Part shown: positions 48,301-59,816 of the stretch, piece after piece
Layout of the letters: every line of letters begins with the position of its first letter
How positions within the stretch are numbered: position 1 is the stretch's first letter
NCBI GenBank assembly: GCA_018105865.1
Contig: CM030833.1
Span: forward strand, 30,657,140-30,721,139
DNA length: 64,000 bases
Direction: 5' to 3'
Origin: Metaphire vulgaris
Taxonomy: Eukaryota > Annelida > Clitellata > Crassiclitellata > Megascolecidae
Program-made: the position numbers and the translations under genes
Notes under the pieces: generated by a model
Told to the model about the DNA's origin: nothing
Database searches by the model: none
Seen by the model: only the letters and a program-made list of their open reading frames with translations

Positions 48301-51300
48301 TAACAATGAGCGGAGCATGCAGTAAATGTCAATGCTAATAACAAATATTTCTAATTAAATTTTAAAATTATTTGTTTTTCAGTTTTCATCGCCTTCTGCC
48401 ATGAATTATGCAGCAACAGTTTCACAAAACTATCCCTCCAGCGAAGCGCCACAGAGTCAAACAGTTTCCATGGTTACGGGCTCTCGTGTTTCTCTAATAC
48501 CTGTGCACAGGTATACACAGGTAAATAATGGCTATTTTTATTGATCTGCTCTATATTGTTTGTCATGCTGGCATCCAATGTTAGTTGTTGATTTAGACAA
48601 TTTAGTTGTTGCCATAGCATAGTTAAGGGCAGAGTCAAAGACCCTGTTGACAACATTGACAAGTCAATGAGAGGAACGGGTGAGTTTTACGGTGATGTTA
48701 TATGTTTGACCTGACATTCGTTCAGACAGACTATGTGCCTTTGAAATTAGCCTTAACTAATCACTAAGACTCTGATGGAATGCTTGGAAATGGCAACAGC
48801 AGTCTTAATATTGCATTTCAGTCTTGAGTTTCTTCTGGCATATTCATAACAAGGACATATTTTGTGGCATTTTATTTATTCAACTGACTTTTGCAGTCGT
48901 GTTACTTGTGGACCAGTTGTCTTACAGTGCGATCTCATTATATAGGCAACTGGAAATGACCTGAGGAAGACCTCTTTCCTGCATCTAGGCTCGGTTGTTA
49001 CCAAGTTCTGTTTAATGTGGTTTTACTGTAAGGATTCAATTGATGTCTTAATAAGTATTCGTATTTGACTGTATTCAGACGGACTTAAGCGCATGTCAGA
49101 TGGACCAGATTGAGTCAAAGCAGTCTTTGGACCTCAGCAAAAGAGATCAGATGATTGCCAAATTAGAGGCCGTGAGTATGATGGCCGTGTGCTCGTTCTT
49201 TGCAGTTGTGTCTCAGCTTGTTTAATGTCGTTCTTTGTCTCTTTTCAGTTCAGTTAACCCACTGCAATTAATGTTTGATTTGGTTAGTTTCTTGAATGTG
49301 GCATTAAATAGATTTTGCTGTACTTGGTTGTTTTATTTTGATATGTTTGTGAATGGAAATTGAGGCAGAATTAAAATAGTAATTGTGGGTCTTAATGGTT
49401 ATGTTTAAATTGAGTGTGTGAATTTTTAGTTTTTATTCAATATCTTGATGAATTTATTTGTTTAAAAATCTTATTTAATTGTTTTTTGGAGCCACAGTAT
49501 TTCTGTTTTGTCTGATCAGATTTTGATTTTGGACTTTGTTTTAGGAGAAGGAGGAGCTGATGAAGCAGATTCAGACCAATCAGAAGGTTCTGGATAAGCA
49601 GAAGGAGTCAATTCAGAAATGTACAGAGATAACTAAAATGCTACTCATTGAAAAGGTTTTCTTTCTTTGATATGACATTCTGTGTTTGTCAATTTCTGCA
49701 TTGAAATTGCCGTTCTAAAAACACTCCCTATATATTTTGGACAAGTATTTAATGTTGATTACAAATATTTGATTAGAAGAGGTAATTCAGAATGTCTTTT
49801 CAGAAGTTCGGTCAGGGTTTCTGGTAAATTGAATTTGATCAAAACGAATGATCAGACGAAATAGAGGCTCTTTCAACAAACAACACTTCTCACGATGCAC
49901 TTCATTGAAATTTTACAAATGGCCATCTTGATGTTTGCTCCAATTCTTTAGAAATCTAAGAATCTTATTGAATGCAAATTGATTATGAGAGGCTGTATTG
50001 GAGCATAGGTTGCCATGGGCTGTTCCATTGATGTGACACTGGTTCTTTGCTGGTGACAACTGCTTTTGTGTGTGACTGAACCAAGATCCCATGCGGAGTC
50101 GTGACTTTGAATCATCGACCGCATATAATGCGCTGCTGTTAATGCTTTGTGTGTTGCTGCTGTGTGTGTGTGTGTTGTCCATAGAATGGCGGTTGTCTTT
50201 GCAGAGCAACCTTGAGAAGAAGTCCGCTCGTCAGCGCTGCATGGAGAATCGGCTGAGACTCGGGCAGTTCGTGACTCAGCGACAGGGAGCGTCGTTTGTT
50301 GAGAACTGGGTCGACGGATACGCTTTCACAGACCTTGCCAAGTTGGTTCAATGCAGATTCGAGCTTTTGTTGTTGTTGTTGTTGTTGTTGCATTGCTATG
50401 AAAGATACTGTCAGTCGTTAAGTGACTTTGAAATCATTTGGTGTTCTATTTTGAAAATTGTAGTTTCTCCTTTCTGTCAAAAGATCAAGTTAAGTATTTT
50501 TAATCGGGTTAAAGAAGATGATTTAAGAGTGTGATGTTCTCTGTAGGCAACAGGAGAAAATAGCACAGGAAAGGGAAGAGATGGAAAAGCAGAGACGTGT
50601 TTTAGGAAAGAGAAAACCAACTTCCACGCCGTCATCTAGCACCAAAGTTTCCAAAAACGCAAAAGAAAACGACGGATTTTTACGACCGGCTGACAAACCG
50701 TAAGCTGTTTGCAGTTAGGACGTTATTTGTTTTATTCCAATCAGACTCCAGATTAGGATATTTTTATGAGAAATAATATTTTAAATAGGTTCCTTATATG
50801 AAGATCTATGAGGATTTTGATAGGAGCTGTGGGAGGTAGAAACATTCTGTCCCAGAATCCTTTATTTTTGACAATTCTTGAATCTGGAGATCGTTTCGAG
50901 AGGTTTTGGCCGCTCTTTCCTGATCTTATTAATTAATTCTCTTATGTTCAGTGCTTGAATTTTGTGCGTAAACGTTGAGATCATGTTCTGATTGGTCAAT
51001 ATTCTGGTTTTGCTCATCAAATAATTTGAAAAGCTATTTGATGAGTGGTAGTCTCATGTTCTAATGCATTATATTTTATAAGGATATCAGATGTTTGGAA
51101 TTGAGAAACCAGTAAAATAAGGAATGCGTTTGTATTTCTGTTGTGGTTGTTTTGTTCAGATTGACCGTGTCAGAGTATTACGAACAAGATGAAATCATGA
51201 AACTCCGACAGGCGGCGCTTAAAAAGGAAGATTCTGACCTTCAACTGGAACTGGAGAAACTGGAGCAAGAGCGAAACATTCACATCAGAGAACTCAAGCG

Positions 51301-54300
51301 TATCCACAGCGAAGACACCTCACGGTCGGTCAGAACAGAAGTCTCACCGCTGGAACTTCTGCGCCTTAATTCATCATTGCTTATTTTTTTGTCTAACTCT
51401 ATCATTGATTTTGATGGGTTTTGCTGTATTTTTGTACAAATTTATGTAATTGTAAAATTCATTTGTCGTAATGATGCGTTTAGTAACTCCTGCGTAGTCT
51501 TTGGTGCTTTGAGTGTCAGTGGAATTTGGGTGTTTACCAATCATCTGTGTACATTTTGAACACATAGTGAAAAGACATTTCCACTTCTGCAATATTTGTT
51601 TCTTTTGGCTGAAGACAGGTTTTGGTCGTTCGCCTCTGCCTCACAACCATTTAGGCAATCGCCAGTCTCTGCGCAGTCGCCGCATTTTCTGTGCCTCTAA
51701 ATTTTTGTGTTTGCCTATGGCCTTGGAATTCGTTGTTGAAATATTGTACTAAATGAGTGCAGACATCTATGCTTTCAGATTTAACAATCATCCGATTTTG
51801 AATGAGCGTTACCTGCTGCTCAGTCTTCTCGGAAAGGGCGGCTTCAGCGAAGTTCACAAGGTCATTTCACTTCTGCTTCCTTCTTCTTTCGTTTCTTGAT
51901 AGATTTCAGAGTTAGAATTCATTTTCAGTCTGTTTTGTTTGTTGTTTGGAGAACTTGCATCAATTGACCGTATTATGTAGTGATTTTTTCTATTTTGAGT
52001 GATCTCATTGTGTCATTTTCTTTATTAATAAATAATTTGAACATATTTAACATGTAATGGTTAACCTATCAGTTGGATTTAGTATCCAGTGAGTCAGCAT
52101 TTTTGCTGAAGTGAATCTGGAATGCAGAGAGAAACAGGGGAACCAGTCCCATGGGATCTCTGCTGATTCAGTCAATTACATCTTCTTTTCCTTCTTGGGT
52201 TTCTCAACTTTGACCTAGGCTCTGATTTGGGCTGTTATTGAACTTTGCGTAGCAGGTTACAGGAGACCAACTTCCGATGAGGATTAGTCGTGTTTTTGCT
52301 GACTAATGAAATTGTGGTTTTTGTTTTGCAGGGCTTTGATTTGAAGGAACAGAGAAACGCGGCCTGTAAGATTCACCAGTTGAACAAAGACTGGAAAGAT
52401 GATAAGAAGGCAAATTACATCAAGTGAGATTCTCTTTATGTCACATTTGCACAGCACCTGGACTCAGGTTTAATCTGATGTGCAAAAATAGTGCTTAGAA
52501 CACAAGTTATGTGCATCAGAATCAGAATAAGTACAGGTATTACAAGATTCAACCAACAGCATAGGCAATGCATTATGAGCAGCTGTCTTTGAGGAAGGCA
52601 ATGGAAACCATTTCTCATCTGATCACCAGGTGGCAGTACGACATCAGGGACTGCCTTAGATCAGAGAACTCATCATATTCATCATCATCATCATCATCAG
52701 CAGCAGCATTGTGGTCTTATTTATAGAAAAAGATTTCTATTCTTCACTTTTTTAATCTTGTGTGATGTTTTAAACAATGAAGATGCAATTGTACAGGAGT
52801 CTTCATTTGTTGTGAATTGTTGCTTTTTTAGACACGCTCTCAGGGAATACAACATTCACAAACAGCTCGATCATCCGAGGATCGTTCATCTATACGATGT
52901 CTTTGAAATCGACAATAACTCGTTAGTCTTCCTAGATCTTTTCTTCTCCTGTTATATTGGGGGGGCTGTTGAGCTGTTGTACCTGTGTTGACCATTTTAC
53001 TATTTTCTCAGCAATTTTCAATATGTAGATGTGTATATTTTTATTTATTTAAAGTCTCTGAATTTAACATTATTAAGGGTTATGATATTTGAAAATATGT
53101 TGGTATGTACTGACCATTGTATTCTAATATTTCACTTTGACTGATCTTTTTATTTGAATTAAAAGGAATTTAGTGTGATTGTTATTTTGGGGTAAGTTCG
53201 GTAAGTTCTGCTTTATGGTCTATTAGGTTCTGTACGGTGATGGAACACTGCGAAGGAAATGATCTCGACTTCTATTTAAAACAGAACAAATTGTTGCCGG
53301 AGAAAGAGGCACGGTCCATCATCATTCAGGCGGTCAACGCCCTCAAATACCTCAACGAAATCAAACCTCCCGTTATTCACTACGACCTTAAGCCTGGTGA
53401 CAAGATTTCTCTTTAATCTATTCACTTTAGAAAATGAATATGAATATATGGAATTTTTGTTTTGCAATTCTGTTCTTGTGACTCGGCCACTGGCAGTTGA
53501 TGTATTTCAAAGCATTTAGGATTTTTAAAAGAGGATATTTGGGCTGTTTTTGTAGCTTCTAACTTTAGTAAGAAATGTGAAAATGTGCTACAAAGTTGGT
53601 CTTGTTATTAAAAAATGTTTTAAGAGTGACTGAAGTGAATGAATTAGTATTTTTGGTCTTGTGCCAGTCACTTTTGCTCCAATGGCACTATTTCAATTCA
53701 GCTCAGAGGAATATGGGCATCAATAGAACGTCATGTGATGCAAAGTACGGTAAGTGATGGTGTCTCTGGTTGACTGGTCCTGTCCTGGGACTGCACTGGG
53801 GAGTGGGGAGCCAGTGTATGCCTCTGCATGGGATTGCAATGAACATGAAATTGTGATCAGCATTGATTTGCAAAAACTGTGATTGAACCATATTTCACTA
53901 ATGTATTTTGATTCTCAAATAAATAAAATTGCTTTTTTGCAGGAAACATTCTTTTGGGAAGTGGAGGAATGTCCCGAGGTAAGTGACTTAGTTGTGTTTT
54001 GCTTTTGTCTTTATTTTCTGTCTTTATACAGTTAATGACGGATGTGAAGTTAAAATTATTTGATACAATTTTTTTACCAAATCATTGATTTTTAAATTAA
54101 ATGTTGCTCAGTTTTGCAATTATTTATGTTTTAATTTTTTTATTTGTTGATTGGAAAATAAGAGACACTATTGCTTATTACATTCCTCGTTTTTTATATT
54201 GGCTTTTGTGGAGAGGATTCTTTAAGACAGGAAAACCCATTAAATATCATGCGATGGATTATGGGGTTTTAGTTGGCGTTGAGCTGAGTTAAGATGTAGA

Positions 54301-56012
54301 TATAATGGAGACTGAGGATGATTGTAGAAATGCCATTAGTTAGGACAATTGAAAAATCAAGACTAGGAACGTGACAATTGAAGTCTGAGTGAATGAACCA
54401 AGGTCTGGACTAAGGCAGCTGGACTTGTTGTTGTTGTTGTTGTAGCATTGAGAGTATTGAGGGTGTTTTGTGTTGTCTATTTCAGGGGATATCTTGCACA
54501 GTGGTTCCATCAGTGGAGAGATTAAGATAACGGACTTTGGTCTGAGCAAAGTAATGGATGATGAGAACTACAGCCCAGAGCTCGGCATGGACTTGACTTC
54601 ACAAGGAGCAGGAACATACTGGTGCATTGCATTCACTTCTTATCTATATCTGCACGCTATCACTAGAATACCTGTTGACTGTATGCTATATAAACAGCTG
54701 CCAATGATGCTGGGCAGTTTTCCAATCGTTTTGTCCTTCAAAGGGTTTTTGGCAAAAGCTTGTGTGACTATGATTAAGAGCAGTCAGGTACCGATTATTA
54801 CCCATACTTATTGTTTGCATTGGCATTCCTGTTCTGTTTCCAGGTACCTTCCGCCTGAGTGTTTTGTTGTTGGAAAAGAACCACCAAAAATATCTTCAAA
54901 AGTTGATGTTTGGTCCGTTGGAGTTATCTTTTATCAATGTCTGTACGGCAAAAAGGTAAGTTCTAGCTGACTCTTTCCAAAGGGTTTTCTACTTCCACGA
55001 TCATTCTGTTCCAAGTATATCACTTCACTGGATGACTAAGGGAACAAGTGGGTTCATTAGGGCTGTTATGTTGTGGCCATCATTGGATAGGAACCATTGG
55101 ATGAGACAACCTCCAAAGGAATAGCATGCCACGTGCCAAGGATTGTTTTGCAGAGAGAATTTTGGTTAGGGTTAGGTTATTAAGTCCTTTAAGTTTGTTG
55201 CAGAAGAAGTTTTAAATTGCCATTTTTTTCTTTCAGCCATTTGGTCACAACCTTTCTCAGGCGGCCATCTTGGAGGAAAATACAATTCTGAAGGCAACTG
55301 AAGTCCAGTTTCCCAATAAGCCAATTGTATCAAGTGAAGCAAAGGTCAGCCTCATCCCTCCTCCTCCTCCATCAGATTTTCTCTGCTGTTTCGCTTACTT
55401 TTGCTCTCTTTTTTACACGATATTTTGATTGTTTTGTGTAATCATGGACATTGTTTTATAATTATTGATTAATGGTCAGAGACAGAGAGTGCTGGATTGA
55501 AGGGTGTTGTTTGGAATTCTGTGGTTGATTCTTCCGATGGAAATTGACAACAGAATCTGAATTTCACTTTGCAGAATTTTTGCCTAATCACTAGAGTTTT
55601 AAAATTTTCTTTCTTTAATTTTTATTATTTTGCTTTATTGTCATTTGATTTTTAAAATTTGAATCTTTTCTATAATTCATTGTGCTGCTGGTAATTTTAA
55701 ATTTCTCTTGCTGTATTTGGTATCTTTTGAATATTATTTTGCTGTGTTTTGTTTTGCTTGTACATTTAAAGTTGTTATTATTATTAACAAATCTTGCTAT
55801 TACCCTATTAGATTAGATTTGTTAAATGGTTTTGGATAAAATTGACATTTTTTTGAATAGGTGAACAATATTTAGAGTTAAATTAAATTGGCAAGAATCT
55901 TTTTCAGAATTTCATCCGTCGCTGTCTAACGTACAAGAAGGATGATCGTCCGGACGTCTTGATCCTGGCTCACGACGATTATCTCAAACCGCCGCTTATG
56001 AAGTCAAAGTAG
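45395..56012 (+). CDS. TLK: Tousled-like serine/threonine kinase
   Basis: Twenty-one coding exons join in phase for 778 codons: 45395-45593, 46576-46655, 47032-47154, 47344-47407, 47734-47783, 47967-48059, 48383-48520, 49079-49171, 49545-49655, 50205-50341, 50547-50699, 51160-51324, 51779-51860, 52332-52423, 52832-52921, 53227-53396, 53943-53978, 54486-54621, 54844-54955, 55237-55344, 55908-56012. TLKs are nuclear kinases that phosphorylate the histone chaperone ASF1 in chromatin assembly. Seen: a Ser/Ala-rich N-terminus, [13 protein letters not shown], a basic NLS-like [11 protein letters not shown], coiled coils (about residues 280-470) and the kinase domain from [19 protein letters not shown]. 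Active-site residues are complete: Lys509 (NAACKIHQ), Asp610 (HYDLKPGN), Asp642 (DFG) and the YLPPECF activation segment end. Length equals the human proteins. The start is either Met at 45395 or the Met at 45421 if a non-coding upstream exon splices to 45401. A 36-nt microexon in the catalytic loop is unusual. Confidence 0.95.
45948..46102. mobile_element. Short inverted-repeat element carrying telomere-like repeats
   Basis: The 22-bp ends CTTTCCTGTTATCCGGACCC (45948 on) and its inverted partner ending at 46102 match at 20 of 22 bases. The interior (45986-46040) consists of degenerate GGTTAGGG/GGGTCA hexamers. It lies in TLK intron 1. A TA-like or longer target duplication is not clear. Confidence 0.75.
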
Positions 56013-57600
56013 CGTGCTTCTTTATGTCGTAAATCATGAATAAGTATTAGAACTGTTGGAATTTTAATGCTGAGCAGGTTATGCGGGATGTGTATTTCTA
56101 TTCTGTACTATTGTACAGGTTTGAACATTTTGATGATGGATGCAAAATCTTATGCAAATGCACTTTGCCTATATAAGTGCCTCTGTTCACTGAATCCTGG
56201 CATGACAATTCAGTAATGTTGCCTTCTACCATTCCATTCAACTATACTGTAGATGCATTCTGTATTTTCATGTACTTACAATCTGTGTGATTTGCACGTA
56301 TATGGAAACAGATATAATCTCCACATGTGCATGTGATTTGGTAGTTTTTGTGGTATTCCCATGAATTTGCTGCTGATGAGTTTGTGTTTTCTTTTCCAGA
56401 AAATTCCCTGAGGATTCCCAGTCAACGTAATTGTGGTTTCCTCGGTGTGCTTGTCAGGTCGGTGCATTGAGGTGGAGTTTCAAGAAACTTTATTGGTTAA
56501 AAATATTTCTTATTTGTCATTAGAATTGTCTAGAAATTCTGGCTGGTTGTGAAATACTTTATAAGTTTAAGGAAGATTTATAGGTAGAGATTAAGGAAAG
56601 CGTAATAAATCTTTGTGTATTTCAGTCAGAGTCGTGATAGTTTTGATTCTCTGTTCACTTTCAATTGTGTTTAATATCAAATATTCTTAACAGATCCTTA
56701 AATTTGGCATTAACCTTTGTCATTGAAATTAGCAATTGGAGATAGACATCTTGCTTTTCCCCGATGACCTTGTTTGTTTTTTCCAATTGAGAAGTGCTCT
56801 GCTTTCGCTGAAGTTTCAGTTCAGTGCTGTTTGGTTTGTGGGAGGGTGTTGGAGTGGGTCATGGACGACCCACTTGCAGTTGGGTCAGATATTTTGCTTT
56901 ATGCTTGTCCAAGCCTGCTGGTGTTTTATTATTTATTATTGGTTCTAATGTGACTTTTTCAGAAGGAAGGTCTGTTGCATTGTTCTTCTGTTTTGTTTTT
57001 CATCAGAAGGCGTTGTCATTGGAATTGTATTTTCGCATCTGACCGGATGGTTAAGAAGACAACAACATGCCTCTTGCTTTGGCAATGCACAGCTGCGTGT
57101 CTCTTGATCGGTGTTAGTGTGCAGGAAATTCTTTTCAAGACGGAAGATTAAAATGCTGCTTTGTGTTGCATTCTGTAATTAGTTTACAGGCATAAGTTTT
57201 CTGTTTTACGGTTTAAATAAACTAAATTATGAAATTTATTTAGCACTAAGCAAGTCTTTTTGTCTGAATGAAACCTCTGCCTGATCGGGAAGTCAGTCGT
57301 TTGATGTCTTTGCACATTCTTTAGTTATTCTTACAAATGTAAATTTTCTGTCACAGCTTAAACCAGAAATCCATTTGCCCAATTGTGTGGAATTCTGACG
57401 CATTACATTTGAACACGATGACCGGCGCTTTAATATGAAGTCTAATATTAAGCGTTAAGAACATTTTATTTTGCCTGTCTGCCCTGTACGATTATTTGAC
57501 ATTTGAAACTTGTGGCTAAGTTTCTAAACCCTGAAGCTGTCTTGTAAAAAATCTTTCTCTGCAGACTGTTTTGCTTGTCAAAACATTTAAATAAACTGTT
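56013..57600 (+). other. TLK 3' UTR / downstream region
   Basis: T-rich sequence with no gene. AATAAA hexamers at 57216-57221 and 57590-57595 are the best poly(A) candidates and imply a 3' UTR of 1.2-1.6 kb. Confidence 0.5.
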
Positions 57601-57691
57601 GTTGATGAGTATTTGATTGTTTATCAAACCATGCTTTTAAGACTTGGACACACACACACACACACATTTATTTTATTGCCAATATTTAATT

Positions 57692-57756
57692 ATTATAATA
57701 TAATATAACAAGGTTTAAAGTGGTTCAGTAGGGACTGCCCTGTGTGAGAACCACTG
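57692..57756 (-). mobile_element. LINE tail fragment (family B), inverted
   Basis: Reading on the minus strand it starts CAGTGGTTCTCACACAGGGC and ends in TTTAAACC and an ATT-rich run. It is nearly identical to 61646-61718 and is the inverted counterpart of the tail at 57884-57950. Confidence 0.65.
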
Positions 57757-57759
57757 CAA

Positions 57760-57950
57760 TTCAGTGCAAGGGTTGTGGACAAATGGAACAGTTTGGATGA
57801 GGTGGGAGTGACAGTTGAAACAGTAAACGGATTCAAAGGCTATCTCGGACAACTAGGTAATTATTGAATGCGGAGAGTTACTACAGTGGTTTTCGCACAG
57901 GCTTACTTAGCCTCCTAAACCACTTTAAATCACATTATTATTATTATATT
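57760..57950 (+). pseudogene. 3' end of a non-LTR retrotransposon (RT C-terminus)
   Basis: The frame 57760-57867 reads FSARVVDKWNSLDE...VETVNGFKGYL then a stop. This matches the RVVNxWNxLPxxVVxAxSVNxFKxxLD signature at the C-terminus of CR1/RTE-like reverse transcriptases. The following tail (CAGTGGTTTTCGCACAGG to CCACTTTAAATCAC, then ATT repeats) resembles the element's 3' UTR. Only the last about 190 bp of the element is present, a typical 5' truncation. Confidence 0.7.
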
Positions 57951-58269
57951 AACACAATGCAAAGTAATACTATTCCATACTGCTTAGTAGAAAATGTCAA
58001 CAACGTCGTCATGACAGTGTTATAAATGTGTCTGTCTGTCCCCGTGTCCGCCTGAGACGCCCTAAGTTACCAAGATAGCTGCTGCCCTGTGTCTGATTTC
58101 ATTTTGGAGTTTTCCTTCTCAAAGCTGAGCGAGTTTCAGTTACTCCGGTTTTAAATCAGAACGTAGAATACTGTGCCACAGACTCTGCTGGTCTCTGCCA
58201 TGCAGGGAACCGTATACTGTCCGGTGGTTGTGTATCGGGTCAGAGGGTCATACGCATTCTGTACTTGCT

Positions 58270-58612
58270 TTCACCTCTCCTAAGTCAGCCCCCTCCGAAT
58301 AATTACGTCAAAAACTTTTGACCCCCCCAATCAATAGCAGGTCCCAATAAGAAGGTTATTATTTTTGCAGTGATGACCATTTTTTCCTTTTTTGCTCATC
58401 GCGTGTCAAAATGTGATGGTGATGACCTTTTTTGCCATGCTTTCTTCCATTGTAATAAGTAGTATTCCTTGAAATTTCCTATTTTTGATTATTTGTAAAA
58501 AGTGAAATTGTTGACGTCAACTTCTCTTGACCCCCTCCCCCTGTCAACAACTGTCAAACTTTTTCAAACCCCCTCCCCCTAAATTGTTAACGTAATTAAT
58601 GGACAGCCCCCA
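58270..58612 (+). mobile_element. Copy of the GGCTGTCCATTAATTA MITE
   Basis: It aligns with 28670-29007 over most of its length (shared GGTCCCAATAAGAAGGTTAT, ATTGTAATAAGTAGTATTCC, GTGAAATTGTTGACGTCAAC). The right tip TTAATGGACAGCC is intact; the left tip is eroded. Confidence 0.85.
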
Positions 58613-58945
58613 ACCTAGCCTCACTGCCCTTCGGATGTTGACTGTTGCCTGGCTGATCATATACCTTCCCCACAGCTACTTTAAGAAAGGCTGAGCGACT
58701 AAGAATAAGCAGTTACTATTGTACTCTACTAAGGCGTTATATAAATCCACGAGATTTTACTTACTTACTCCTCTGTTCAAAGTTCCAACCAATCAAAAGA
58801 ACTCAATTCGTGTTAGCTGTCTAGTGATTGGTTGAAATTTCAAACCGTTCTAGGCACCAGTTCAAATTTCAAACGATCCTCATGCTGCGGTCCTTTGCTG
58901 CGGTCCTTTCTTCGTCTCTACGCCACGCAGTGTGGTTCAACGAGA

Positions 58946-59013
58946 AACTTCGTTCGGTCGAATATTTTAGAATTTAAAGACAATTCTAAAATATTTATAC
59001 CGTTGACGAAGTT
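58946..59013. other. Strong hairpin / cruciform sequence
   Basis: Perfect 14-bp arms AATATTTTAGAATT (58961-58974) and AATTCTAAAATATT (58982-58995) enclose a 7-base loop. Outer arms AACTTCGT (58946-58953) and ACGAAGTT (59006-59013) extend the symmetry. It could be the centre of a foldback element or an RNA hairpin; no coding context is recognised. Confidence 0.75.
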
Positions 59014-59125
59014 GGTGTTACTTGGGTTCAGAAAGTGTCGTTTAGTATCGTATCGTTAAGGTTTTAAGTAGTTATTAGGGCTATTAGTAGTTATTCCGTC
59101 GACTGGTGCAGATGTACTACAACGA

Positions 59126-59470
59126 TGGCGCTAAAGAAGTTTATTACTACTACTACATTCCTGTTCGAAAGATCCTCAACGGTCGAACGCCGCTCTCTAC
59201 TAAGCTCGAGGTCAGCAATCATCTATCTGATCGTCCCTCCGGCGCTTAAGACGGCGGGGTTTGAGGGGCAGGTCCTTCCGACTTGGGGCCCTGCCTCGTG
59301 CAACTCATTCCCAAACAACGTTGACGGTCGAGACATTGCCGTATCGGATCCGAAAACAACTGAAGACGTACTTTTTAATACTTCATTCTTGTAAAGTGCT
59401 TTTGACTCTGGCATATGTTAGTTATGGTTATGGCTCTTAAGAAATTGTCATGTATAATAATAATGTTAGA
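59126..59470 (+). pseudogene. Decayed LINE C-terminus with (TAA)-type tail
   Basis: One frame reads YIPVRKILNGRTPLSTKL (59150 on). A second, 59226-59394, reads ALKTAGFEGQVLPTWGPASC then NSFPNNV and ends DVLFNTSFL. These correspond to the FKxLNGxAP and LKTYGxRAFSVAGPxxWNSLP...LKTxLF motifs of jockey/CR1 LINE ORF2 C-termini, now split between frames. The adjoining tail GTAAAGTGCTTTTGACTCTG...AAATTGTCATGTATAATAATAATG matches the tails at 8162 and 41836, linking all three to one family. Confidence 0.65.
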
Positions 59471-59693
59471 TGTTGTTAGATGTCGGACACTCACTGATTT
59501 ACAGTTCAACGATCAGTTATGCCAGCGCTTTTTCTCAGATCTGTGTTTTTTGTGAAATCTGGGCTTCTTAAAAATTTCCTTTTTACAGTTCATTCAGTTT
59601 GATGATGCATAATTTGCTATTGTAACTCTTAATATACAGTAGACCTAAAGTATTTTGTTTTTGCAGTATTGACATTGAAGGCTACTGTATAAT

Positions 59694-59816
59694 TGCAACC
59701 TTGTTAATCTGTATTGTATAATTGAATCTGTCTGTATAATTGGCAATTGCAACCTTGTGAATCTGTATTGTATAATTGAATCTGTCTGTATAATTGGCAA
59801 TTGCAACCTTGTAAAT
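59694..59816 (+). repeat. Tandem repeat, about 60-bp unit, two copies
   Basis: TTGCAACCTTGTTAATCTGT...AATTGAATCTGTCTGTATAA...TTGGCAA is repeated head to tail with almost no change, and a third partial copy (TTGCAACCTTGTAAATCG) ends it. Confidence 0.85.
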
